Made by a program: the position numbers and the translations under genes. Shown here in pieces: positions 35,497-44,942 of a stretch of DNA of 64,000 nucleotides. The first letter of the stretch is position 1; each line of letters starts with the position of its first letter. The notes beneath the pieces are model-generated. The model made no database searches, was not told where the DNA came from, and saw only the letters and a program-made list of their open reading frames with translations. Origin of the DNA: Jiangella muralis (GTDB lineage: Bacteria; Actinomycetota; Actinomycetes; Jiangellales; Jiangellaceae); the NCBI RefSeq assembly GCF_001270745.1, contig NZ_LFXL01000027.1, forward strand, positions 124,001-188,000, in the 5' to 3' direction.

Positions 35497-38400
35497 CTAC
35501 CCCGGTGGCGGTCCCGGAATCGACAGGCTCGGCCCGGCGACGACGAGGGACAGGCCGTCGACGTCGAGTTCGGCGCTCAGCGTGTATATGCCGCCGGCCA
35601 GGCCGGCCAGCAGGTGCAGGTACCGACCGGCAGCCCAGCGCAGGTCGTGCCGAGCCACCTCGGCACCGGTCGCGTCGCGGACGACGAGGACGGCGGCGTC
35701 GGCGGGCGCGCCGGTCGCGGACGGACCGTCGAAGGCCAGTGTGACCGGGCGGACCCGGCCGGTGCCGGTGACGGCCCACTCCGGCTCCCACCGCTCGACG
35801 GCGGCAGGGGTCGACGCGGCCGACTCGCCCGCGGCGTTGGCGGCGACGGCGGTCAGCTCGGTCGCCCCGACTGGGACGGGCACGGCCGCGTGCCAGCTGC
35901 CGTCCGCCGCGGTCACCGCCGTCGCGACCGGTTCGCCGCCGGCCAGCACCGTCACGGTCGACGGCCAGTCGGCACTGCCGCCGGCCTCGACGGTCCCGGT
36001 CACCGTGACGGCGGGCGCGGTGAGCGACGGCGTGCCGGGCGCCGTCAGTGTCACGTCGCGGGCCCAGTCGACGGCGTTGAGCAGCAGCCGCCCGCCGTCC
36101 TCCGTCCAGCCGAGACCGGGACCGACGGCGCCGGTGACCGCGCTGGCCGACAGCACGACCTCGACGCTGCGGGCGGTGCGCCAGTCGTACCCGGCGGCGA
36201 TCCCGCCCACCGGCGACGCGAGCGACGCCAGCGGCCGCCCCGCGTACGACGCCAGCGCGCTGTAGTAGCCGCCGTCGGTGATCAGCGTCGCCGGGTCGGA
36301 CAGGCCGGCGAACAGGTCGTGCTCCGGGTCGAAGCCGGTGATCGTCACCGGTCCGTCGCCGTAGCCCTGCGCCCCGACCACGACGCGGTCGGTGTACGCC
36401 TCCAGCAGCCGGACGCCGCCCTGGTCGACACCCCACGTGCCGGTGAAGACGAGGCTGGTCTCGGCGGCGTCGGCCGCGGTCAGCACGCCGTCGAAGGTCG
36501 CGCGGTCCGGTTCGCCGCCGTTCACCACGACCACCTCGTAGCCGTCCAGGCTCCCGGCGGCCACGGTCCAGTCCAGCGGCGCCGCCGCCACACCTTCCGA
36601 GCGCAGGAAGCCGGTCACCGCGCCACCGACGTCGCCGAGCACGCCGACGTCCAGCGGCTCCAGCGTCACGTCCAGGGTGGCGGTGGCGTCGGCGGTCACG
36701 GTGACGGACGCGGTGGTGGGCAGGTGCCCGGCGGCGGTCACCGTCACCGCATAGCTGCCTTCGAGCAGGCCGTCGACCGTGTAGGCCCCGGCCCCATCGG
36801 TCGTGGCGGTCCAGCCGTCCGGCCCGGTCCCGGTGAGGACGGCGCCGGCCAGCGGGTCGCCGCCGGCGGACGTGACGGTGCCGGCGACGCTCCCCCGCGG
36901 CAGCGGCGTCAGCGCGACGTCCAGCGTGACCGCCCCCGACGCCGGGACCTCGACGGTCTGCGTGGCCGGGGCGTACCCGAACGCCTCGACCCGGATCGTG
37001 TGCGTCCCCGCCGCCAGCCCGAGTACGTACGCGCCGTCCGCCGACGTCGTCGTCGACACCGCGGCCTCGGCCGCCGTCACCGTCGCGCCGCTGACGGGCG
37101 CGCCGTCCGCCGTCACCACGCCGGTGACCTGGGCCTGCCGCGCCTCGGTCGCCCACGCGACGGCGTTGAGGTAGATGTCCGCGGCGGCATCGGTCCACCG
37201 GTCGCCGGGCCGGCCGTAGGAGCTGGCCGCGAGGCCGCCGAGCAGGATCTCGACGCTGGTCCCGGACGTGAACCGGTAGCCGAACGCGTCGCCCAGCGCG
37301 GTGCCGTCGGCCGCCCGCAGCGACCCCACCGCCGTCCCGCTGTATCCGGACCAGGTCAGGTACTGCTGGCTGCCGCCGGGGTTGACCAGCAGCGAGACCG
37401 GCTCGCCGGGCGCATATCCGGCGAAGATCGGGTGCGCGGCGGACGGCACGACCTCGACCGCTTCGGGCACGAAGTCGTACTCCACCGCGGCCGGGTCGCC
37501 GCGCAGGCCGGACAGCGCGCCGATGGCGTACCCGCCCCACTGCCCGGCGTAGATCACCGACACCCCGGCCGCCTCCGCGGCGTCGGCGACGGCCCCGAAC
37601 GCCGCCCGCTCGGACGACAGGACGGTGCCGTTGAACACGATCAGCCGGAAGTCGCCGACCCGGGCGGCCAGCCCGGCCAGCTGCGCGCCGCTGACCTGCT
37701 CGACGGCGTACCCCTCGCCCTGCAGCAGCCCGGTGAGCGACGACGAGAGGTCCTTCACGACGGCGATCGGCAGCGATGCCCGCAGCCGGACCTCGACGGT
37801 CACCGTCGCCCCGCCCGGCACCGTGACCGGCCGCTCCGCCGCCTGGAACCCGGCGGCCGTGACCCGCAGCGTCCACGCGTCGGCCGGCACACCGGGCAGG
37901 CTGAAGGTGCCGTCGGCGGCGGTCGTCGTGGCCAGCGGCGTCCCGGGCAGCGCCACCCGCGCGCCGCCGACCGCCGCGCCGTCCGGCCCGACGACCGTGC
38001 CCGCGACGGTGCCGGCCGGCCGGGCGGCCAGCGCGATCGGCCGGGTCAGCACCTGGCCGGCGGCCACGGTGACGGGCGCCTCCGCCGTGACGTGCCCGAA
38101 GCTCTCGGCGCGCAGCGTCCACGTGCCCGGCGCCAGCGGGACGACGAAGCTGCCGTCACCCGCCCGCGCGGGAACCGTCTCGCCGGTCTCGGCGACCGTG
38201 ACGGTGCCGGTCAGCGCCGTGCCACCGGCGTCGGTCAGGGTGCCGCGCACCTCGGCGCCGAGCCGCTCGCCGTCCAGCGCGTAGCCGAGCGCGTTGCGCA
38301 GCAGCCGCTCCGCCTCGGGCGCCCACGCCAGCCCGGCCGCGTCGCCGTACGCCGGGTAGCCGTACGAGCTCACCGAGAGCGTGCCGAGCAGCACGTCGAC

Positions 38401-41400
38401 CGTCCGCGCGCCGCGGTGCCGGACCCCGGCCAGCCCGCCGCCGGACCCGTCGCCGCCGCGGACGGTCGCGACCGTCGTGCCGCTGAAGTCGTCGAACCAG
38501 GAGTACTCCGCGTCCGCGTCCATCAGCGGGAACGACGCCGGCAGCCCGGCCAGCAGCGGGTGCCCGGGCACCGCGGCCGCGGCCGTGACGGCGCCGTCGT
38601 CGCGGCCCTCGCCTTCGACGCCCGGGTCGCCGTCGTAGCCGGACAGGTACCGGAACGCGCCGCGGCCGTACTGGTCCAGCCAGATCGCCGGCACGCTCGC
38701 CCGGGTCAGCGCGTCGTCGAACGCGGCCCAGCCCGCGGCGCCGGGGTCGAACCCGGAGAACGACGCGAAGTTGCCGACCACGAGGTCGAGGTCGCCGACG
38801 GCGGCGGTGTCGGCCCAGGTCAGAGCCCTTGGCTGGTACCCCCAGTAGGTCAGGTACGCGGCCAGCCGGCCCTGGTAGTCGTCCAGCACACCGACCGACG
38901 GCGACGACCGCAGCTCGGCGTCGGCGCCGGTCTCGGCACCGATCGCGACCGTCACGTCCACGCGCGTGCGCACGTGCCCGCCGGCCACCACCTCGAGCTC
39001 GTAGTCACCCGGCTCGACCAGGCCCAGCGCGTACGTGCCGTCGTCGGCGGTCGTGGTGGTCAGCGGCGTGCCGAGCAACGAGACCGTGGCGCCGGCGATC
39101 GGGTCGCCCAGCGCCGACGGCCCGCTGATGTCCGGCTCGCCGGTGATCCGGCCGCGGATCGTCCCGGTGTCGGCCGGGGTCAGCTCGACGTCGAGGGTGG
39201 TGACGCCGTTGCGGGCGACGGTGACGGCGTGCTCGGCCGGTTTGTAGCCGAACGCGCTGATCCGCAGCGTGTAGTCGCCGGCCTCCAGCGGGACGACGTA
39301 CGCGCCGGCAGCGTCGGCGGAGACCGTCCGGCCGGTCTGCGCGACCTCGATCGTGGCCGGGACCGGCACGCCGTCGACGCCGCGGACGGTGCCCTCGACG
39401 CTGCCCAGGCCGGGCGCGGCGGCCCAGCGGACCGCGTTGAGGTAGAACGCGCGGCCGTCGTCGGTCCAGTCCTCGGCCGGGTTCTGCAGCACGGTCGCGG
39501 CGAGGCCGGACACCAGCAGATGCACGCTGCCGGGGGTGCGCGCGGTGAACGCGACGCCGATGCCGCGGTCGCCGCCCGCCTCGGTGACGGTGTGCGCCAA
39601 AGGCGTGCCGGAGTAGCCGACGATGGCGGCGCTGAACCGGTCGGCGAGCAGGATCTCCGGCTGCGCGGGCAGGCCGGCGAACAGCGGGTGGTCCGGGCGG
39701 GTCGGCGCGAACGAGACCAGGCCCTCGTCACTGATCGGTGTGGTCCCGGCCGGGTCGCCGAGGTACTTGCGCAGCAGCCGGACGCCGCCGTCGGAACTGA
39801 ACCGGTCGTCCGGGAACAGGCCGCTGACCTGCGCGGCGTCCATCGCGTCGAGGAAGCCGAGGAACGTCGCAGCGCCCGGGTCCGGCGGGTCGTTGAACAC
39901 GACGACGTCGAACTCGCCGACGCGAGCGGCGTCGGCGAACGCGAGCGGTTCGGCGGCGATCTCCGCGGCGGTGAGCAGGGCGACGATGCCGTCGCTGCCG
40001 TAGTCGCCGATGACGCCGACCCGCGGCGACGGCGCCAGCTCGACGTCCGCGACGGCCTCCTGACCGGCGACGACCTCGACGGCAGCCGTGGCGGAGAAGT
40101 GCCCGGTGGCGGACACCCGCAGCTCGTACGTTCCGCCGGGCACGTCGGCCAGCGCGTACGTCCCGGCCGCGTCGGTGCTGGCGGTCAGGCCGGTGCCGGT
40201 GACGACGACCTGGGCGCCCGCGACCGGTGCGCCGTCGCGCCCGCTGGTGACGGTGCCGCGGACCGCGCCGAGGCCGGAGCCGGCCAGCGTCGCGTCGACG
40301 GTGAGCGTGCCGCCGGCCACGACGGTGACGGCCTGCTCGACCGGCGTGCTGCCGGGCCGGGTGAACCGGACGGTGTGGTCGCCGGGTTCGAGCAGCAGCC
40401 GGTAGCCGCCGCCGGCGCCGGTCGTGGTCGTCTGCCCGCCGGCCGCGGCGGTGACGCCCGCGAGCGGCGCGCCGGTCTCGTCGGTGACGGTGCCGGTGAC
40501 CGCGCCGAACTCGGCGGCGGCGGCGTAGCGGACCGCGTTGCCGAGGACGGTGAACGCGGGCGGCAGCCAGTCGTCGTCCGGGACGCCCCAGCTGGCGGCC
40601 GCGGCCAGCGAGCCGAGCAGCACGTGCGCGCTTCCGGTGCCGCGCGGCGCGTAGCCGATGCCGCCGCCGGCCGCACCCGTCTCGTCGGTGTGCAGCTCCG
40701 CGACCGTCACGCCGGAGTAGCCGCTGAACGCCGACCACGCCGAGCCCGTGACCAGCAGCTCCGTCCGCTCACCGAGCGGAAGCCCGGCGGTCAGCGGGTG
40801 CTCCGCGGTCGGCAGCAGCGACACCCGGCCGCTGCCGCTGAGCTCGTCCGGCGCGTCCTGCGGGTCGCCGGTGTAGTCGACGAGGTGGTTGATCGCGCCC
40901 CAGCCCAGCGACCACTGGTCCAGCCAGACGACGCTGGTGCCGGCCGCGTCGGTGGCGGCGAGGAACGCGTCGAACGCCTCCTGGCCCGGTTCGGTGCCGT
41001 CCGCGCCGTTCGCCACGACCACCTCGAAGTCGGCCGGCCGCGCGGTGACGTCGGCGTAGTCGGTCGCCTGCGCGGCGAAGCCGAGGTCCTCGAGGACGGC
41101 GAGGATGCGCCCGCGGTCGTCGCCGATGACGGCCACCTCGTACTTCGTCAGCGTGAGGTCGGCGGTCGCGGTCTGGCCGGCGGCGACGGTGATCCGCTGG
41201 CGCAGCGGCGCGTAGCCGGGCAGCTCGGCGGTGACGGTGTACGTGCCGGCCGCGACGTCGTCAAACCCGTAGCCGCCGTCGTCGCGGGTGGTGGCCGGGT
41301 CGAGCGGGGTGCCGGCGAGGATGACGGTGACGCCGGCCAGCGCGGCGCCCGCCTCGTCGCGGACGACCCCGGCGACGGCGCCGGTCTCGACGGCGGTCAG

Positions 41401-44400
41401 CTCGGCGTCGATCGTGACGGTAGCGCCGGCGGCCAGCTCGACCGTCTCGGTGTGCGTGCTGAGCCCGTAGTGCGCGACGGTGACGGTGTAGGTGCCGGGC
41501 GGCTCGGTGAGCTCGAACGCGCCGGTGTCCGGGTCGGCCGTCGCCTCGGCGCCGGTCTCCTCGATCCGCACCGTCGCGGCGACCGGCCCGTCCGGCCCGG
41601 TGGCGGTGCCGCGGATGGTGCCGGTCGGGTGGAACGCGAACACGGTGCCACGGACGTCCGCGCTGACCAGCAGCCCGTCTGCGTAGGCGGGCGACGTCGT
41701 CACGTTGCCGCCGGCCGCGGCCTCCCACGCCAGTTCGCCGGTCGACGCGTCGAGCGCCCAGATGCGGTGGTCCAGCTGCGAGCCGCCGACCACGAACCCG
41801 TCGTCGGTGACCATGACCGACGCGCTCACCGCGCCGGACACCGCGTACTGCCAGACCTGGTCGCCGGTCTCACGGTCGTACGCCACGACCAGCCCGAGGC
41901 CGTGCGACCCGGCGATCACCAGGTCGCCGTAGACCGCGGGCGTGCTGCCCTGGCCGTCGCCGTGCGTCGCGGCCTCCCACCGCAGCGTGCCCGTGGCGGC
42001 GTCGACCGCGAGCAGGCTGCCGCCGCCGTCGCCGTCCGTCGTCGGGACGAACACGGTGCCGTCGACGATGCTCGCGCCGCCGATGAAATAGTCGCGCTCG
42101 CGGGCCAGCGTCCAGCGGACCGCGCCGGTGGCCGCGTCGAGCGCGATCAGCTCGCCGTCGTCGGCGTTCCCGACGATCGCCAGGCCGTCGCTGACCGCGG
42201 GTCCGGCGAACACCGAGGTGCCGACGTCGGTGGCCCACAGCTGCTCGCCGGTGGCCGCGTCCAGCGCGAACACGGTGTCCTCGCGATCCTGCGACGGGCC
42301 GGTGGCCGCGTAGACGACGCCGTCGACGATGCTCGGCGCGGTGTAGACGGTGAGCCGGTCCGGCGTCGGGACCGACCACCGCTGCGCGCCGGTGGCCGCG
42401 TCGAGGGCGACCAGTCCGCCGTCGAGCCCGCCGCCGGTGACGACGAGGTCGCCGGCCACCGCGGGCGTCCCGCGCAGCGCGTCGCCGGTCTGGTGCGCCC
42501 ACAGCCGCTCGCCGGTGCCCGCGTCGTAGGCGGACAGCCGGCCGGCGTCGGAGCCGAGGAACACCCGGCCGCCGGCGATCACCGGTGACGCGAACGTGAC
42601 GGCGCTGCCCGCGGCGGCGGTCCAGCTCGGCTGCAAGGTGCTCGCGGCCAGGGCGTCGCCGCTCATGCCGCTGCGGGCGGCGTTGTTCTGGTACTGCGTC
42701 CAGCCCGGGTCGCTCGGCTGGTCCAGCGCGTCGAGGGCGACGTCGAGGCGGACGTCGCCGTCGAGGGTCAGCTCCTGGGTCCGCGGCTGGTGGCCGGCGG
42801 CGGTGACCCGGACGGCGTACGTGCCGGCCGCGACGTCGTCGAACGCGAAGCCGCCGTCGGCACCGGTGGTCGCGGGGTCGAGCGGGGTGCCGCCGAGGGT
42901 GACGCGGGCGTGCGCGACCGGTCCTCCGGGTCCGGTGACGGTGCCGGCGACGCCATGGGTCGCGGCGGTGTCCAGCCGCGGGTCGAGCGTCGTGGTCTCG
43001 CCGATCGCGACGGTGACCTGTGCGGTCGCCGTCACGTACCCGTACGCCGCCGCCGTCACGTCGTGGTCGCCGGCCGCGGTGGGCAGCGCGTAGGTGCCGT
43101 CGTCAGCGGTCGTGGTCGTGTCGTCGCCGGCGGTGATCGTGACGCCGCCGAGCGGGTCGCCGTCGCCGTCGGTGACCGTCCCGGCGATCGTGCCCGAGTA
43201 GGCCGCCCCGGTGACGGCGGCGAAGGCGTCGACGATGCCGGCGCCGTAGGTGTCGTTCGGCAGGTCGCCCATGTGCGGCTCGGTGCGCGCGGTGTCCTCC
43301 AGCAGCGCCCTGATGTCGTCGATGGTGAGGTCCGGGTTCGCCGACAGCATCAGCGCGACCACGCCGGTGGCGTGCGGTGAGGCCATCGAGGTGCCCGAGA
43401 TGGTGTGGTAGCCGTCCTCGCCGTCCGGGAGGTCCCGCGGCCACGTCGAGCGGATCTGCGCACCGGGCGCGCTGACCTGCGGTTTCCGGTACCGCTCACC
43501 GTCCCAGATGGCCGGCCCGCGGCTGGAGAAGCTCGCGACCACGTCGTTGACGTCGGTGGCGCCGATGCCGATCGCGTGAGGAAAGCTCCCCGGCGAGCCG
43601 ACCGTGCCCGGCGCCGGGCCGTTGTTGCCGTTGGCGAAGATCGGCACGATGCCGGCCGCCTCCCACGCAGCCACGTCGTCCCAGAACGTCGTCGCGCCAC
43701 CGGCGTCGGAGCCCCACGAGTTGTTCACGACGTCGGGCGCGGCGGCCGGGTCGCCGCCGGGCGCGAGCATCCACTGGAAGCCGTCGTGGATGATCGACTC
43801 GGTGGTGCTGCCGGAGTCGCGGAAGATTTTCGCCGCGATCCAGGTGGCGCCCGGCGCGACCCCCGTCAGCTCCCCCGGCGCGGTGCCGACGATGCTGCCG
43901 GTGACGTGCGTGCCGTGGCCGTGGCCGTCGCCGGGGGTCGGGTAGTTCTCGCCGGTCGGGGCGTACCAGCTGGTGGCCGGGTCGCCGGTCGTGCCTCGCC
44001 ACGACGCGCTGAGCGCCGGGTGGCCGCCGTCGGCGCCGCCGTCCATGATGCCGACGACGACGCCCTCGCCGCGCACGCCGTACTCGCCCCAGACGTCCGG
44101 CGCGTGGATCTGCTCCAGGCTCCAACTCGGCAGCAGCGGCTCGCCGGGGGCGGGTTCGATCGGCTGCTCGAGCGTGATCTCCTCGTCCAGCTCGACGCTC
44201 TGGACGTCGGGATGGTTCTCCAGTGCGGCCAGCGTCGCGGCGTCGACGGTGGCGGCGATGCCGTTGAAGATCCAGTACGGGGTGACGGCGGTGGCGTCGC
44301 GGCCGGCGAGCAGGTCGCGGACGGCCGGCTGCGTGGCGTCGGCGGTGTCCTGCAGTTCGGTGACGACGGTCTGGGCGCGCGCGGCCCGGGCCCGCTCGGC

Positions 44401-44826
44401 GACGGCGCGCTCGGCCTCGGCCGGGTCGCCGGTGCTCCGAAGGCTCGCGCGTGCCTCGGCCGCGGCCGCGCTGGCGGCGTCGTCCGCCCGCTGCGCGACG
44501 ACGGCGAGGTCGGCCTGGTCGCGCAGCCGGACGATCACCGGGACGGTGCCCTCGTCCGCCACTGCGGTGCGGACGGCGTCCTCGACGCCCGTAGCACCGT
44601 CCCCGCTCGGCGGGCTCTCGCTGCCCGGGCCGGCGCCGAAGCCGGCCGGGTCGATCGGCAGCCCGGCGGTCAGGTCGGCCGGAACCTCCTCAGTCGCCGC
44701 CGCGGCCTTGGTGACGGCGGCTCGTCCCGGCAGCGCACCGGCCGCCGCCGTCGGTGGCAGCGTCCCGGCGGCCAGCAGCGGAGCGAGGAGCACGGCGAGC
44801 GTGCGCGCGAACGTCGGCACAACCAT
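35497..44826 (-). CDS. giant secreted modular subtilase (3109 aa): S8 protease, beta-propeller, 12 carboxypeptidase-regulatory-like and 5 GATase-like modules
   Basis: A signal peptide (1-~29) and an I9-like propeptide (~90-220) precede the S8 catalytic domain: Asp262 (GIMDGGADGGHP), His307 (GHGHGTH), Asn399 (FANGNNG) and Ser480 (SGTSMASPH), all intact. Two carboxypeptidase-regulatory-like beta-sandwiches (542-700) lead to a PQQ/quinoprotein-like beta-propeller (705-1062). Then come five copies of a ~374-residue unit, each two beta-sandwiches plus a ThuA/GATase-like alpha/beta module; module starts lie near 1228, 1600, 1977, 2350 and 2724. A final ~185-residue Ig-like region ends without LPXTG or membrane anchor, so the protein is probably released. 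I found no cysteine in the whole chain, so the GATase-like modules cannot be Cys-dependent amidotransferases and are likely binding domains. Monocistronic. Confidence 0.92.
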   Translation of the reverse strand: MVVPTFARTLAVLLAPLLAAGTLPPTAAAGALPGRAAVTKAAAATEEVPADLTAGLPIDPAGFGAGPGSESPPSGDGATGVEDAVRTAVADEGTVPVIVRLRDQADLAVVAQRADDAASAAAAEARASLRSTGDPAEAERAVAERARAARAQTVVTELQDTADATQPAVRDLLAGRDATAVTPYWIFNGIAATVDAATLAALENHPDVQSVELDEEITLEQPIEPAPGEPLLPSWSLEQIHAPDVWGEYGVRGEGVVVGIMDGGADGGHPALSASWRGTTGDPATSWYAPTGENYPTPGDGHGHGTHVTGSIVGTAPGELTGVAPGATWIAAKIFRDSGSTTESIIHDGFQWMLAPGGDPAAAPDVVNNSWGSDAGGATTFWDDVAAWEAAGIVPIFANGNNGPAPGTVGSPGSFPHAIGIGATDVNDVVASFSSRGPAIWDGERYRKPQVSAPGAQIRSTWPRDLPDGEDGYHTISGTSMASPHATGVVALMLSANPDLTIDDIRALLEDTARTEPHMGDLPNDTYGAGIVDAFAAVTGAAYSGTIAGTVTDGDGDPLGGVTITAGDDTTTTADDGTYALPTAAGDHDVTAAAYGYVTATAQVTVAIGETTTLDPRLDTAATHGVAGTVTGPGGPVAHARVTLGGTPLDPATTGADGGFAFDDVAAGTYAVRVTAAGHQPRTQELTLDGDVRLDVALDALDQPSDPGWTQYQNNAARSGMSGDALAASTLQPSWTAAAGSAVTFASPVIAGGRVFLGSDAGRLSAYDAGTGERLWAHQTGDALRGTPAVAGDLVVTGGGLDGGLVALDAATGAQRWSVPTPDRLTVYTAPSIVDGVVYAATGPSQDREDTVFALDAATGEQLWATDVGTSVFAGPAVSDGLAIVGNADDGELIALDAATGAVRWTLARERDYFIGGASIVDGTVFVPTTDGDGGGSLLAVDAATGTLRWEAATHGDGQGSTPAVYGDLVIAGSHGLGLVVAYDRETGDQVWQYAVSGAVSASVMVTDDGFVVGGSQLDHRIWALDASTGELAWEAAAGGNVTTSPAYADGLLVSADVRGTVFAFHPTGTIRGTATGPDGPVAATVRIEETGAEATADPDTGAFELTEPPGTYTVTVAHYGLSTHTETVELAAGATVTIDAELTAVETGAVAGVVRDEAGAALAGVTVILAGTPLDPATTRDDGGYGFDDVAAGTYTVTAELPGYAPLRQRITVAAGQTATADLTLTKYEVAVIGDDRGRILAVLEDLGFAAQATDYADVTARPADFEVVVANGADGTEPGQEAFDAFLAATDAAGTSVVWLDQWSLGWGAINHLVDYTGDPQDAPDELSGSGRVSLLPTAEHPLTAGLPLGERTELLVTGSAWSAFSGYSGVTVAELHTDETGAAGGGIGYAPRGTGSAHVLLGSLAAAASWGVPDDDWLPPAFTVLGNAVRYAAAAEFGAVTGTVTDETGAPLAGVTAAAGGQTTTTGAGGGYRLLLEPGDHTVRFTRPGSTPVEQAVTVVAGGTLTVDATLAGSGLGAVRGTVTSGRDGAPVAGAQVVVTGTGLTASTDAAGTYALADVPGGTYELRVSATGHFSATAAVEVVAGQEAVADVELAPSPRVGVIGDYGSDGIVALLTAAEIAAEPLAFADAARVGEFDVVVFNDPPDPGAATFLGFLDAMDAAQVSGLFPDDRFSSDGGVRLLRKYLGDPAGTTPISDEGLVSFAPTRPDHPLFAGLPAQPEILLADRFSAAIVGYSGTPLAHTVTEAGGDRGIGVAFTARTPGSVHLLVSGLAATVLQNPAEDWTDDGRAFYLNAVRWAAAPGLGSVEGTVRGVDGVPVPATIEVAQTGRTVSADAAGAYVVPLEAGDYTLRISAFGYKPAEHAVTVARNGVTTLDVELTPADTGTIRGRITGEPDISGPSALGDPIAGATVSLLGTPLTTTTADDGTYALGLVEPGDYELEVVAGGHVRTRVDVTVAIGAETGADAELRSSPSVGVLDDYQGRLAAYLTYWGYQPRALTWADTAAVGDLDLVVGNFASFSGFDPGAAGWAAFDDALTRASVPAIWLDQYGRGAFRYLSGYDGDPGVEGEGRDDGAVTAAAAVPGHPLLAGLPASFPLMDADAEYSWFDDFSGTTVATVRGGDGSGGGLAGVRHRGARTVDVLLGTLSVSSYGYPAYGDAAGLAWAPEAERLLRNALGYALDGERLGAEVRGTLTDAGGTALTGTVTVAETGETVPARAGDGSFVVPLAPGTWTLRAESFGHVTAEAPVTVAAGQVLTRPIALAARPAGTVAGTVVGPDGAAVGGARVALPGTPLATTTAADGTFSLPGVPADAWTLRVTAAGFQAAERPVTVPGGATVTVEVRLRASLPIAVVKDLSSSLTGLLQGEGYAVEQVSGAQLAGLAARVGDFRLIVFNGTVLSSERAAFGAVADAAEAAGVSVIYAGQWGGYAIGALSGLRGDPAAVEYDFVPEAVEVVPSAAHPIFAGYAPGEPVSLLVNPGGSQQYLTWSGYSGTAVGSLRAADGTALGDAFGYRFTSGTSVEILLGGLAASSYGRPGDRWTDAAADIYLNAVAWATEARQAQVTGVVTADGAPVSGATVTAAEAAVSTTTSADGAYVLGLAAGTHTIRVEAFGYAPATQTVEVPASGAVTLDVALTPLPRGSVAGTVTSAGGDPLAGAVLTGTGPDGWTATTDGAGAYTVDGLLEGSYAVTVTAAGHLPTTASVTVTADATATLDVTLEPLDVGVLGDVGGAVTGFLRSEGVAAAPLDWTVAAGSLDGYEVVVVNGGEPDRATFDGVLTAADAAETSLVFTGTWGVDQGGVRLLEAYTDRVVVGAQGYGDGPVTITGFDPEHDLFAGLSDPATLITDGGYYSALASYAGRPLASLASPVGGIAAGYDWRTARSVEVVLSASAVTGAVGPGLGWTEDGGRLLLNAVDWARDVTLTAPGTPSLTAPAVTVTGTVEAGGSADWPSTVTVLAGGEPVATAVTAADGSWHAAVPVPVGATELTAVAANAAGESAASTPAAVERWEPEWAVTGTGRVRPVTLAFDGPSATGAPADAAVLVVRDATGAEVARHDLRWAAGRYLHLLAGLAGGIYTLSAELDVDGLSLVVAGPSLSIPGPPPG
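36055..41640 (-). repeat. five in-frame ~1.12-kb super-repeats within the subtilase gene
   Basis: Residues ~1063-2924 consist of five successive units, each carboxypeptidase-regulatory-like sandwich A (often VxGTVTD..G.PLAGV), sandwich B (GTPL..TTTADDGTYAL-like) and a GATase-like module beginning with V-hydrophobic-D/GD and ending LLLNAV.WA. Spacing between module starts is 372, 377, 373 and 374 residues, so whole units were duplicated in frame. Sequence has since diverged, implying age and possible specialisation. Confidence 0.85.
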
Positions 44827-44942
44827 GGTGACCGCCCTTCACCACGAAGTCAGACATAGTGCTGCGTAACGGTATAGACCAGTCATAGCGGGTGTAAAGG
44901 ACGCAGCGTGACGATCGTGTGACCGGTTGCTGCCATTGGCGG

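Noticed and set aside
35167-42588. 2473-codon open frame on the plus strand opposite the giant subtilase
   Set aside because: It is the antisense shadow of a highly repetitive GC-rich gene; the product is Arg/Gly/Asp-rich low-complexity without domains.
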